Positions 47,197 through 58,330 of a stretch of 64,000 nt of DNA are shown here, piece after piece; the first letter of the stretch is position 1; each line of letters begins with the position of its first letter. A program made the position numbers and the translations under genes. Origin of the DNA: Geosiphon pyriformis (Eukaryota > Glomeromycota > Glomeromycetes > Archaeosporales > Geosiphonaceae); the NCBI GenBank assembly GCA_016748015.1, contig JAAOMT010000484.1, positions 297,379-361,378 on the forward strand, in the 5' to 3' direction. The notes beneath the pieces were generated by a model. It was not told the DNA's origin, made no database searches, and was given only the letters and a program-made list of their open reading frames with translations.

Positions 47197-49304
47197 TTAG
47201 GGGTAAATATTATAATTTTGTAAATCTGTTTCACCTGTTTCATCTATCGGAGGTAATAAATGAGGTGACGTTGAATAATCTGAATTATGGTATGGGAGTT
47301 CCACAATATTTGGTACTTGGTCTGTATTTGATTTCTCTTCTTTAGCGGCAAGATTCCGCAATTTTTTTAAATGAGAATAATCAACAATGTATTCGCGTAG
47401 GAACATTTCCAACACATTAAATCTAGCTTCTAGATGTCTAAATGCTGGATCTTGTGATTGTGGAGTATTATGAGAGGATGCAAATTTTGCTTGACTCACC
47501 AGTGGAATTATAGGGAATGTTTTCCGAAGGTGGGCCGATGATTTTCGAGCGAATACGCAGCAAAATATTTGTGCACATCCAAAAGGACGTAATGCGTCAG
47601 TACCTTTGATTTGTGTAAAATTAAGGTACGAATAATAATATAAAACTAGTTAGTCGAGAAAATAACTTTTTTTTATTTTTAAGTTTTGTAAATAACCAAC
47701 CGAAAATCGCTGTGTAAGCCGCAGCTGCTATGCTCCATGCTCCCCCAAACAAGGCAAAAGCACTCAGAGCCTAGATTTTTAGAAAAAACACATTTTTTAA
47801 AATGATCCCTGGTGAGCTAATATTTTATTGACTAGAAACTTAAAACGGTTATATGAAAGAAAGATATTAAAAAGAATGCTCACAGTTTTTGATCTGTCCA
47901 ATTAAATTAAAACAAAGTTTTCACGTAAAACAGGATTAGAACCATTCAAAATATCTTTAAAGTTACCCAAATTTCTGAAAATATGCTTGCTTGCTTGATA
48001 ACTTACCTCTGCTCTGTTTCAACTTTGACTAAAAAGCTCTGCGGAAGAAGATTTACCGTTCCATAGGCCGATGTATCATTTATTGATAAGGGCGAGGTGA
48101 CTAATTCATTGAACATGAGTCATTAATATTGCCGATCAATTCACATTGAATAGGGGCATTTTAGTTGAAATCATGAATTCTTTAAAACTTACTAAGTACA
48201 GTGTTAACCCAAGGCTCGGTTTTGCGTTTTGGTGGAATACCCAAAGAATTTAGAGCACTAGGTTGGATAATTTCTTTTAATGACCTTGTGAATTCAACCA
48301 TTGTATTCTTAATATGGCAACGAAGTAACGCAAAAGTCGATTAAGATTTTTTTTTACGTATATATGCATATATCCGAGCTTTTGATTTTTAATACTTACT
48401 GAACGATACTAAAAAAATTGTGATCACCATTAAAGTTGATTAATACATTTACTGCGTATATTCAAAAAAAAACCCCCCACATCAAAATGAGTTAAAGTCA
48501 AAAATACCTACAGCTAATGGAAATGTATTCATCGCAAAAAGAGATAACAAATAAACTGAATCGTTTTTATATGAAGATATCGAATTTTTCAATTCTTCAA
48601 ATTATTTTTACAGAAATCAAAATTAGATTCGAATTCGAGATAACAATCTGGGAAGTCTTTGACAGTCAAAGAACATACCTCCATCATATGCTTGAAATAA
48701 CAAAACTCCAGGGCTATTTGCGTCAAATTTAGAAGAAGTAACAGTCACCCCAAATTGGATGCCATAAATTTGGTCTTTTCGAGTTAGTGGGTATGCTTTT
48801 AAACTTCCTTCGGGATTAACAAACATTCCGCTATAACGGTCTGAATTATCGTAACTAATGTAATCTTGACAAGAATTTCCAGGACTGCCATCTTTTTCAA
48901 TAAAAAATCAAAAAAAGGAAAATTAATATTTGAAACTCGTTAAACATTCAAATAATAAAAAGTGAAGAGTATGGTGCTGCTTACTTAAAAATACAAATTC
49001 ACAAGTAAGTTTGAAGGGGTATTCTAAACGAAAGTACATATCTGCCAAATTATGCTTTTTCATTAGCGACTTTTTAATAATATAAACTCCAGATTCTAAA
49101 GTAAAAATTACCTGGAATCGGCAAGTAATCAACCAGCCTCGTTGATTGTTTCAGAACTGGGTTATCTCCGATAATATCAATCAACAAAATGGAAACGAAA
49201 CCCAGCATCAGGCCTAAAAAGAGTACCATTATAAATGCACGAAAAACGACCAGTTGTATGGGTTCACTAGAACGATGGTTTCGAAAAATTCGATTAAAAT
49301 GCAT
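47197..49304 (-). CDS. Two-segment membrane protein with extracellular-like middle part
   Basis: Nine exons in coding order: 49304-49112, 49023-48985, 48891-48679, 48594-48508, 48451-48400, 48284-48193, 48100-48007, 47762-47701, 47603-47197. All phases agree and give 412 residues. TM1 lies near residues 20-43 (FRAFIMVLFLGLMLGFVSIL), TM2 near 257-277 (SAFALFGGAWSIAAAAYTAI). Between them lies a beta-rich part with a Cys pair (LTCEF, NSCQDY) and GIQFGVTV. After TM2 come RPFGCAQIFCC, then a helix (LEARFNVLEMFLREYIVDY) and an acidic/Pro tail. I recognise the type as an expanded membrane-protein family of arbuscular mycorrhizal fungi without known function. Several acceptors (exons 4, 6, 8) lack strong pyrimidine tracts and were chosen by phase and resemblance to the family. 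The upstream side carries a tandem duplication. Confidence 0.7.
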
Positions 49305-49428
49305 TTTTAAAATTGAGTTGCCTTAGATGATATGAGAGCTAATTTATTGCTAAAAAATTTGAATAATTGAGAAGGAAAAAGAGAAATTGAAAAACTCTTT
49401 AGCAGGTTCTGAAGGGATTAATTTGGGC

Positions 49429-49662
49429 CTATGAACCAACACAAATCCTTCTTAAGCCATCCGCACAGGCGGTCCTTATATTGCAGTCGTTGGTTAAATC
49501 GTCAACTTTTGAGTTAAAGAAAATGATTGGAGTTGAAGTATTAATTAAAGTGGAGAAAACGGCAACTTGATGATTATCAAATACAGATCTATCCAAATTT
49601 AATTCTACAAAAGTATTTTCATTGATATTACCAGTTAAAGCTTTATCAGGTATCAATATCAA
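49429..49662 (-). pseudogene. Open coding-like remnant in duplicate A
   Basis: A 77-residue frame reading NINENTFVELNLDRSVFDN and ending CNIRTACADGLRRICVGS, with no ATG at its start (TTG) and a stop just upstream. It could be the last exon of a lost gene. The counterpart in copy B is broken by small insertions. Family not recognised. Confidence 0.35.
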
Positions 49663-50188
49663 TTAGGTTATTTTTTTAGGTATAATATATCAGAACTTTA
49701 AAGACAGACTCTTTAATTTTAATCACGGCTGACAAAAAGGGAAACTGGACCTAGAATTGACATTAGTCTTATTATTAGTTTATCATAGAATTTAAGTCTA
49801 TTCAAACTTTTCTAAATTCATGCTAAAAAATTTGAATAATTGAGAAGGAAAAAGAGAAATTGAAAAACTCTTTAGCAGGTTCTGAAGGGATTAATTTGGG
49901 CAAACCCTTCTTAAGCCATCCGCACAGGCGGTCCTTATATTGCAGTCGTTGGTTAAATCGTCAACTTTTGAGTTACAGTAAGATCAAAGAAAATGATCGG
50001 AGTTGATCTTTCCTTCGATTCAAATTAAAGTGGAGAAAACATTTTCTGACGGCAACTTGATGATTATCAAATACAGATCTATCCAAATTTGATTCTACAA
50101 AAAAGTTATTGGGGTCGGATACTTTTGCGGCGCTGTAATAAAATCTGCAAGATGATTATCATTATGTAACAAATTATTGTAATAATAA

Positions 50189-50495
50189 TAGGGAATTGCT
50201 AAATCGACCCACCCGCAACACGTGATATTAATATATATAGAATTTTAATATTTATTTATTAGTAATTCTAATAAATTAAAAATAAAAAATAATTTTTTCT
50301 TATATAAAATTGAATATAGATTATATATTTAATTTTTTATTATGCCTTAAGTAATTTATAGTGTTTTATAATTAAAAACACTTTTTTGTGGACAACCATA
50401 ATATTCGTTAATATGTTCCTATATATAGTTGAATACGAAACTATGACGTAAAATGATATCACGTGTTGCGGGTGGGTCGATTTAGCAATTCCCTA
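50189..50495. mobile_element. MITE with perfect 40-bp terminal inverted repeats
   Basis: 307 bp from TAGGG to CCCTA. The outer 40 bases (50189-50228 and 50456-50495) are exact reverse complements, starting TAGGGAATTGCTAAATCGAC. The flanks share ATAATAA on both sides, a possible target duplication, though the AT-rich context makes its length uncertain; a plain TA is also possible. The interior is AT-rich and non-coding. The inner end of each repeat contains the palindrome CACGTG. It is absent from duplicate A. Confidence 0.9.
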
Positions 50496-50738
50496 ATAAT
50501 AAAGGGCAAATTTTTTTCTTCCTAATGTATTTTCATTGATATTACCCGTTAAAGCTTTATCAGGTATCAATATCAATTAGGTTATTTTTTTAGGTATAAT
50601 ATATCAGAACTTTAAAGACAGACTTTTTAATTTTAATCACGGCTGATAAAAAGGGAAACTGAACCTAGAATTGATATTCGTCTTATTATTAGTTTATCAT
50701 AGGATTTAAAGTCTATTCAAACTTTTCTAAATTCATGC

Positions 50739-51559
50739 AAAGTGTCCCAAAATTTGAAAAGAATCGAAATTTTGTTCAGTCAAACAATCACAAAGTATCA
50801 TAATTGTATGAGAATCATTTTCAGATAAAGCTAGTGAAAATTTAATATTTCGAAACAATCAGTCTCATTTATGTTTAGATGAAATTCTGGATTAAATAAA
50901 GAGTTAAAAGTTTTTAGTGAAGATTACAAAATAAGATTGTTACATTATATTATATAATCAAATCTTATTTTTTTGCTAATATTAGAAATTTTATCAGATT
51001 AATGAGATTTATTTCAATTGGGATGGGTAACGTCAATGTGAGCATATGCAATGTAAATCTCTTATAATTTTTAGAAGGCATAAACTCAAAATAATCTTTG
51101 AATTTATTTTACAAATGGTCAAATACAATCAGGTAAGCACCAATTTTTTTCATAGAAAAATGGGTTTGGGGTTTAAACTCTCCGTAAATATCCAAGTTTC
51201 ACAATTTCTTTGCCTAATTTTATTTCTTTATAACCATTTTCCCAACAAAGAATAATACTGGATTCAAGCTTTAAATAAACTAGGGAATTATCTTTTTATG
51301 ACGATTTTACTATCAAAAACAGAGTAAGCCTCAATTTGATGACTAGGTAAGGTTTAGCCTTGAAAAACTATTATTAGCTAACGAATCATTATTTTCTTTT
51401 TTTGGATTTTAGCAGATCTGCTCTTTCAAATAAATGATCGATCCAAAAATACCTTGAGCTAATTCTGATTATCAAGGAAACTTTTTTGGGCTATTATTTG
51501 ATTGTTAATAACTATTAATATCATCCTTCAAAGATATTAAAGATGAAGGGGAAAAATGG
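50739..51559. other. Gene-free stretch
   Basis: Nothing supported. The frame 51046-51255 lacks domain, signal or neighbours. Confidence 0.5.
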
Positions 51560-51568
51560 TATAAAAAG
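51560..51568 (+). promoter_or_regulatory. TATA box of the Kex2-site Asn-Gly repeat gene
   Basis: TATAAAAAG, 198 bp before the ATG at 51758; the same layout as at 34148 and 43440. Confidence 0.6.
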
Positions 51569-51757
51569 AGAGCGAGATTTACCAGTTTAAAAAAGTTCTT
51601 CATCCAATAACTCTAAAAATCAAAAAGAATTCCCTAGTTAACCATCCCAATTTTCTTCCATCTTGATAAAAAATATCTCTAGTGATTTAAAACACAACTT
51701 GCCAATAACTTTGAAAATTTCAATTACCGAGTCTATAAAATTCTTAAATTCATCGAA

Positions 51758-53194
51758 ATGCAAAAAATCTCAATCACAAGCATCTCCTTAGCCATTCTTC
51801 TTTTATCTACTCTTGTCACATCCCATCCCTTCACCCTCGAAAAGAGAAGTAACGGAAATGGTAATGGCAACGGAAATGGAAATATTGGAAATAACAATGG
51901 AAACAATAACGGAAACAATAATGTCGGCTCAAATAACGGAAATAATAATGGAAATAATAACGTAGGATCCAATAATGGAAATAATAACGGCAACAATAAT
52001 GCTGGCTCAAATAACGGGAATAATAATGGCAACAATAATATTGGTTTTGGCAATGGAAACAACAATGGCAATGAAAATGGTTTCTCATGGCTCTACCCTA
52101 ATTTTCCTTATAGAGGTTATTATGGTGCCTCTAATAATGGAAATAACAATGGAAACAACAATTTCGGGTCTTATAATGGAAACAACAACGGGAATGCAAA
52201 TGGATATTACCCATGGGTTCTAACTAAACGTGATGGTAATGGAAACGGAAATGGCAATGGAAATATTGGAAATAACAATGGAAATAATAACGGAAACAAT
52301 AATGTCGGCTCAAATAACGGAAATAACAATGGAAATAATAACGTAGGATCCAATAATGGAAATAATAACGGCAACAATAATGCTGGCTCAAATAACGGGA
52401 ATAATAATGGCAACAATAATATTGGTTTTGGCAATGGAAACAACAATGGCAATGGAAATGGTTTCTCATGGCTCTACCCTAATTTTCCTTATAGAGGCTA
52501 TTATGGTGCCTCTAATAATGGAAATAACAATGGAAACAAAAATTTCGGGTCTTTTAATGGAAACAACAACGGGAATGCAAATGGATACAACCGATGGATT
52601 AAACGTAATGGCATTGGAAAAGGAAACGGAAATGACAATGGCAATGGAAATGTTGGAAATAACAATGGAAATGATAACGGAAACAATAATGCCGGCTTAA
52701 ATAACGGAAATAACAACGGAAATAACAACCTAGGATCCAATAATGGCAATAATAATGGAAATAATAACACTGGTGCTAATAATGGTAATGATAACGGAAA
52801 TAAAAATATTGGGAATGGAAACGGAAATGTAAATGGAAACAATAATGTTGGTTCAAATAACGGAAACAGCAATGGCAATTATAATATTGGGGATAAAAAG
52901 GCTGCTTGGAATGATAATAATGTCTGGCATAGTTTTGATGGTAACAAAAATGGTGATTATTTATTTGGCAATTATTTTGGGAACTGGGCTTCAAGCTCAT
53001 TCAACGGAAACCTTAATGGAAACAATAACATTGGCTTTGGAAATGGTAACAATAATGGCAACGCCAACAATGGTTTCTTTAATGGAAATGGCAATGGAAA
53101 CAATAACATTGGCTCATTAAACGGCAATAACAATGGAAATAATAATTTTAGAGATTTTTTCGTCCCTGATGTTCCATCACCCTGGTCATATTAA
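51758..53194 (+). CDS. Secreted Asn-Gly repeat protein with Kex2 sites between repeat blocks
   Basis: 478 residues, single exon. Signal peptide 1-22 (ISLAILLLSTLVTS), a short pro-segment HPFTLEKR, then three large blocks. Lys-Arg pairs at 29-30, 157-158 and 282-283 fall exactly at the block borders (TLEKR, VLTKR, WIKR). Blocks 1 and 2 are ~127-residue near-identical copies: N-N-G-N-N-N-G-N-N-N-x-G-S repeats of 13 residues, a hydrophobic aromatic insert (FSWLYPNFPYRGYYGAS), then more Asn-Gly. Block 3 is diverged, with WHSFDGNKNGDYLF in place of the insert and ending FVPDVPSPWSY. Kex2 cleavage in the Golgi would release three related secreted polypeptides, the layout of Kex2-processed repeat proteins known in fungi. 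The 13-residue motif is that of the protein at 34395-37598. No Cys; the mature chains are strongly polar and probably disordered. Confidence 0.85.
   Translation: MQKISITSISLAILLLSTLVTSHPFTLEKRSNGNGNGNGNGNIGNNNGNNNGNNNVGSNNGNNNGNNNVGSNNGNNNGNNNAGSNNGNNNGNNNIGFGNGNNNGNENGFSWLYPNFPYRGYYGASNNGNNNGNNNFGSYNGNNNGNANGYYPWVLTKRDGNGNGNGNGNIGNNNGNNNGNNNVGSNNGNNNGNNNVGSNNGNNNGNNNAGSNNGNNNGNNNIGFGNGNNNGNGNGFSWLYPNFPYRGYYGASNNGNNNGNKNFGSFNGNNNGNANGYNRWIKRNGIGKGNGNDNGNGNVGNNNGNDNGNNNAGLNNGNNNGNNNLGSNNGNNNGNNNTGANNGNDNGNKNIGNGNGNVNGNNNVGSNNGNSNGNYNIGDKKAAWNDNNVWHSFDGNKNGDYLFGNYFGNWASSSFNGNLNGNNNIGFGNGNNNGNANNGFFNGNGNGNNNIGSLNGNNNGNNNFRDFFVPDVPSPWSY
51881..52610 (+). repeat. 381-bp coding tandem duplication plus 39-bp repeats
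   Basis: AATATTGGAAATAACAATGG recurs at 51881 and 52262, a spacing of 381 bp (127 codons), with near-identical sequence between. Nested in it are 39-bp units encoding the 13-residue Asn-Gly motif. A third, diverged block follows after 52606. Confidence 0.85.
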
Positions 53195-56100
53195 ATGACG
53201 CTAGGGAAATTTCTTATTTAGAAAACCAAGTTGTAAATTTAAAAATGAACTCTCTAGATTAGGCTGTGTAATTGATTAAAATTTTTATAATATTCTGAAA
53301 AAAAAATGTATTTTTGTGTTTATTTTTTATATGTTTAAATTTCAATAAAGTTCGATTCAGATATAATCTTATCAAGATATTATTAATGGAATTTGGTAAT
53401 ATTTTATATGGATAAAACTAAATCAAAGTTAATTATGGAAAAATTGTCAGTATTAGCGTAAAAATTTGGAATTTTAAAATTGGGTCATCTGCTAAAATAC
53501 ATTGATTGTATAAGGTCACAGGCAAAGGTAATTTTGCGAACCAGCTAGACCAATTACAACTAATTGAAAGCAATTGAATAAGGAGAATGATTTATAAAGT
53601 AATTTTTGTGTACAAAAAACAAATTTGGCGATCTAAATTTCAAAAGCGTAAAACAATCATATAGAAAAATAGTGCACACAGCAAGAATAGCTACTTTTTT
53701 CCATGCATGAAATAATTGGAATGATATTGCTTGTTATTCTATCCTTAAAAGAAATGGTAAGTTAAAAATCGAGGCATCTCACTAAACAGTTCCATTTTCT
53801 ATGTAATAATGATTTGTTTAAAAGTCTCTCATAGAGGTTTATTATAAATAACGTGACCTCCACAAACTCTAACTTATACTCATCATTTAAAGAGCTGAAT
53901 TTATTTTATTTTATTAGTAAGCGAGAAACTAAGAGAATGTTTTTCAATTAAACCTTATGGAGCAAAGTTCAATCGAGGAACTAGATTGTGGTTAATTTAT
54001 TACTTTTCCAGAATATGAAAAAGGAAGACCTGTTACTATATTTTTAACAAAGATAACTCATTATAGAAAATTTTAGTTGAGCGTGGGCGAAAAACTCACT
54101 CAACCTATCAAAGCACTAAAATACATGGATATAAGGGTTGTTTTTTTTAGGGTTCACGGCTGAATAATATATATTTCTAAGGTAAAAGGTCTGCAAAGAA
54201 AATCTCGATCATTAGTTTTGGTGTATCGTCCATTATCCACAATCAGCGTTGGGTATATTGGGAACTATCACCAAAAAAAGCTTTAATCGCAATTGGCATT
54301 TGCTTATTTCAATTCAAAATGAAAATTGATCTTCTGATTTTCGTCTCGACATTTTTAGAACATATAAGTGAACGCGATATTCAAACGTAATGAAATGATT
54401 GGTGAATAATTGAAATAGGCAATGAACTTTGGGATTATTAAAAAAAATTCTTACTATAATTGGCGGATAATCAAAGTTTTTGATAATCATACTTACCATC
54501 ATTTATTATATTAATTTTTGACTTGAAATATCCATAAAAATTATTTACTTTAATAAACTGTTTATTAAATAGTTGTAAAAAATCAATTAAGCCAACATTC
54601 TTCAACCATTTATTTTTATAATTATAATTATAATATAATAAAACAACTTAATATCTTAAATATTAAAAGAAAGATTTCACCTATTGAACACATTATAAAT
54701 TCCTTACAAACTCAAGAATAATTATCTGGTTTCAAAAAAATGTGGAGAAAAAAACAGTGGTTTTTTTTTTTTTTAAAAAAAATAATTTATCACAATTTCA
54801 AATCTTTTATTAAATATAATCTAGATAATATTATAATTGTGATCAAACAGCTCTTTATTGGAAGTTAAAAATTCTTTCAAAATATTCTATTTCTAGTACA
54901 AGAAACGAAAAACAGATTTACAATTTTTTGTTTTTGTAATATTAAAAGAATTTTAAAAATTATTTCTTTTTATTCATAAATTTAAAAATCCAAAATTTTA
55001 TGAAAAAAGTTGATAAAACTATATTTTTACATTATTATACAAGTAATATTGCATAAATGCAATATTAAAATGCAAAATTTTAAAAAAAAAAACTTTTTTT
55101 GTTACTTTTGGATAATACTAGATTTTATAGACTTGAAAAATAAATTTCTTTTATTAATATTAAACTTTATTATCTTCTTACAAATACAATAACTTATTTT
55201 TAACCATCTGATGTTGAGAACATAATAAAAGAACATAAATTTTTTGGTTTAGATATTATACTTACATATATTGAACAGGAGAAAAAAAATTATCTAATCT
55301 TAATAATAGTATATGAATTTTTAAAAAGAGATAAATGAATTAGTTTCAAATAGTTTTATTTTTTCATTTTATATTTTTTTATCGAGTTTAATTAATATTA
55401 ATATTATTCTTTAATTATTTTAATAATTTTCTTTTATAAAAGTTTTTTTTTAAAATAAGAATTAGGATGAAAATTTCTATTATAATACACATTCAATAAC
55501 AACAATAATATAATTTCTGATAGCGACAATATTAATGATCCGAAGATCACTCCTTTTTAATCGTTACATTGATTATTACGTGATTTAAAAACTGTACACT
55601 AAAGTAGAGTTAATCCGAAGCACCATAAAACGTCCGATTAACGAGAGAGTGACCATTTAATATGGTATCTGTTCATAAAACTGAAATTTAGAAAGCTTTT
55701 CTAGAAATTTATTAAAATGTTCCGACATGGTTATTTCAATCACAAATTTTCATTCCATTACTGATGGAAAAGCGAGAACTAAATTAATATTGAAAAGCAA
55801 GAATCAAATAAAGATTTTAAGAATTTAAAAACTGAGTTTGAGTACTATGATTTAGAAATGGCAAAAATGAAGCGTAAAATATTTTAATATCATTTGATAT
55901 TTTATTAAGCTTGTTTTTGAAATGAATAAATAGGGATTGACAAGGAGTGCTAAAAAAAAAAATGTTCATGATCTTTCTTACTAGTATTCTACAGGTTTTT
56001 TTATTGAGATTTTATAGAAAACCCTCCGGAATCCTATTATTCCTTTCCCAAAAAATATTGTAATACAGAACTAAGCATTGGGATCTCATCCTTAAACTTT

Positions 56101-57001
56101 TTACCTTTTGTTGCACTCAATTTTTATGCCGATATCTTGTTAAAATTTTAAAATTTCTTTTTGTTTAACCAACAAAATGTGTTGTCAGAAGAAAAAACAT
56201 GCTTTATATTCCTTTTCTGGAAGCTATTAGTCTAAGGGTTAACGTATGCATTAATTTAATGTACGAAGATCTAGCATACGACTGAGACATTAAGTTTCAA
56301 ACCTTCCAAAATTATTCTTCAAGATAAAATTTCTTTAATTGAATTATTCTTTAAAAAAAATTGGGGCGTCTTTCTGTTAGCCCACGCTATTGATACTGTA
56401 TTCAAAGATCCTTAAATCGGATATTGATTTGGTTTATCATTCTTCAAGCAATGCAACTGAAACTCATTGTTTCCTAATTTCATACCTCAATACTTGAATT
56501 AAATAAATCTATCAAATTTTTACATTGTACAACAATTTCAAGTATTTCATGTGTTCACAATTGTTCCTTTTTTATCCCTCATTAGGCCACAAAATCAAGC
56601 AAATGAGATTTCACACATTATTATTCCTCCACCCAGAATTTTTGAGTTCGTGATTAGGCGTGCATATAGATGATGATCTTTACCAAAATTAGGTTCGAAA
56701 AGCGAAATCCTGTATTGTTCGAGAAAGCCGATATAATTATCATAAACGAAGAGGGTTTATGTAGTCAGGGTCTTATGATACGAGTAAAAAGTTTAGGGGA
56801 AAAGGGGCTTAAATTAATTTTGTGGTGTTGTTTTAATTCTGCTTATTTATATAAGTTACTTCTTGATTTTATGGATGCCTTCTGACAAAAATAAATCTTT
56901 AAATTAATAGAGTTCATTCGATCAAGCATACAGCCTTTTAATTCAAAATACTCATCATTATAACCAAAATTATTATTAATCATTCTATTAGCCTCAAAAG
57001 G
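53195..57001. other. Gene-free stretch
   Basis: No supported gene. Frames at 54314-54502, 55010-55192 and 56670-56885 have no signal, domain or splice context. The last ends 117 bp before the methyltransferase start and could only be unrelated or a leader frame. Confidence 0.5.
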
Positions 57002-57111
57002 ATGGGAAAATCTCACTCAAAACACAACCGTACATCCCGTGGGGAAAAAAGACGAAGGGCTTTTCAATTTTTATTACGAAATACAGCAATAATACCATAT
57101 AATTTATCTCA

Positions 57112-57144
<33 letters not shown>

Positions 57145-58330
57145 GTCGTCGTCGACTAAGATCACAAAGGATAATTTTTCAAGGCTAAAGATTTCAGGAG
57201 ATCGCCATCAAAAATATATGTTCCCCGTTAGCGAGAATGAAGTGAGCTTAATGCAAATGAGACATTATTTATATCAAGAGATTTGGGAAACAAATTTTTC
57301 AGCACCTGTTGAGGAGTTAATGCGGAATCAGAATGCTCGGGTGCTTGATATTGGGTTTGTAAAATTATTAAATTATTATTATTATTTATCAAATTTTTTT
57401 TTAAATGTTGAAATAACTTTTTCATTTTAAAATTTCCTGAAATACTTAAATCTAGATGTGGACCGGGAACATGGATATTAGAAAATGCTGTTGAATATGA
57501 AAATGCTACATTCACCGGGATAGATGTAGCATCGGTGTACCCACAAGATATAAAACCCCCAAATACTGAATTTTGCAGGGTAAATATCCTCGATGGTCTA
57601 CCATTTCCAGGTAAAAAAATTTTTTTTTTTGGGTAAAATTCTTGGACTCGCTTTATGATTTTAAACAAAAAGTTTCTTTTAAATAAATCAAACTTTGAAC
57701 TTTTATTATAGATAACACTTTTGACTTTGTACATTGTCGGGACATGATGTTTGTTTTCACAATGAGAGACTGGGAAGAACAAGTTATCCCGGAATTAATA
57801 CGAGTTACAAAATCAGGAGGTTGGTTAGAAATTATGGAAGGTGATATAATGTGGTACAATGAGGGGATCATTACAACCACTATTCGAAATCAAAGTTTGT
57901 ATCTATTGTCATAAAGTTTTCTTCATTTTAATCAAGAGATTGAAAAAGTATCTTATTAAACAAACATTCTTTTTATAAAGTCGTCGACTCAATACGTCAA
58001 CAGTGCAATATCGAGCCAATAATAAGCCCACACATTTCTCAAATGATGAGTACAACAGGACAACTTTCTACTGTACAACAGAACGAAAGGTTGGCTCCCT
58101 TAGGAAAATGGGGCGGTGATATTGGAAAAGCAAACCTAGAGGTGGTCAAATGGGGTGCTGAGATTTTAGCAGAATTTATATCAAGAAATATGGGTTTCAC
58201 CGAACACGAATATAAAGAGCTGTTAAATAAGGGATTCAATGAAATTGACAATGGAAAAGTTTTTTCGAAAACGCATCGTTTTTGGGCCAAAAAAATTTAT
58301 TTCGAGCAGGATCTTTTTAAGGGATTTTAA
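57002..58330 (+). CDS. SAM-dependent methyltransferase (class I)
   Basis: Transfers a methyl group from S-adenosylmethionine; the substrate is unknown. Exons 57002-57354, 57456-57610, 57712-57894 and 57981-58330 join in phase to 346 residues, with clean GT...AG introns of 86-101 bases. Residues 1-60 are basic then a poly-Ser run. The Rossmann core starts at VLDIGCGPGTW (motif I, ~113-123, split by the first intron). It continues with FTGIDVASVYP (acidic residue for the ribose), NILDGLPFPDNTFDFVHCRD (motif II region) and VIPELIRVTKSGGWLEIMEG. The C-terminal ~110 residues are helical with LAPLGKWGGDIGK. It belongs to the methyltransf_25-type group common in fungi. All core residues are present, so probably active. 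Confidence 0.88.
57110..57154 (+). repeat. In-frame (TCA/TCG)n poly-serine tract
   Basis: Fourteen consecutive serine codons, TCA repeats ending in TCG, inside the first exon of the methyltransferase. Length changes by whole codons would leave the enzyme in frame. Confidence 0.85.

Larger units (their letters stand above)
49349..50738. repeat. Tandem segmental duplication upstream of the membrane-protein gene
   Basis: Copy A (49349-49821) and copy B (49822-50738) start with the same GCTAAAAAATTTGAATAATT and both end in TTTCTAAATTCATGC. They are close to identical except for small indels and one ~420-bp insertion in copy B (about 50103-50523), which includes the MITE. The junction is seamless. 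The block begins 45 bp upstream of the start codon at 49304. Confidence 0.85.

Noticed and set aside
51733-53120. Several 80-125 residue frames on both strands over the second Asn-Gly gene
   Set aside because: Shadows caused by the 39-bp repeat, which keeps every frame open.
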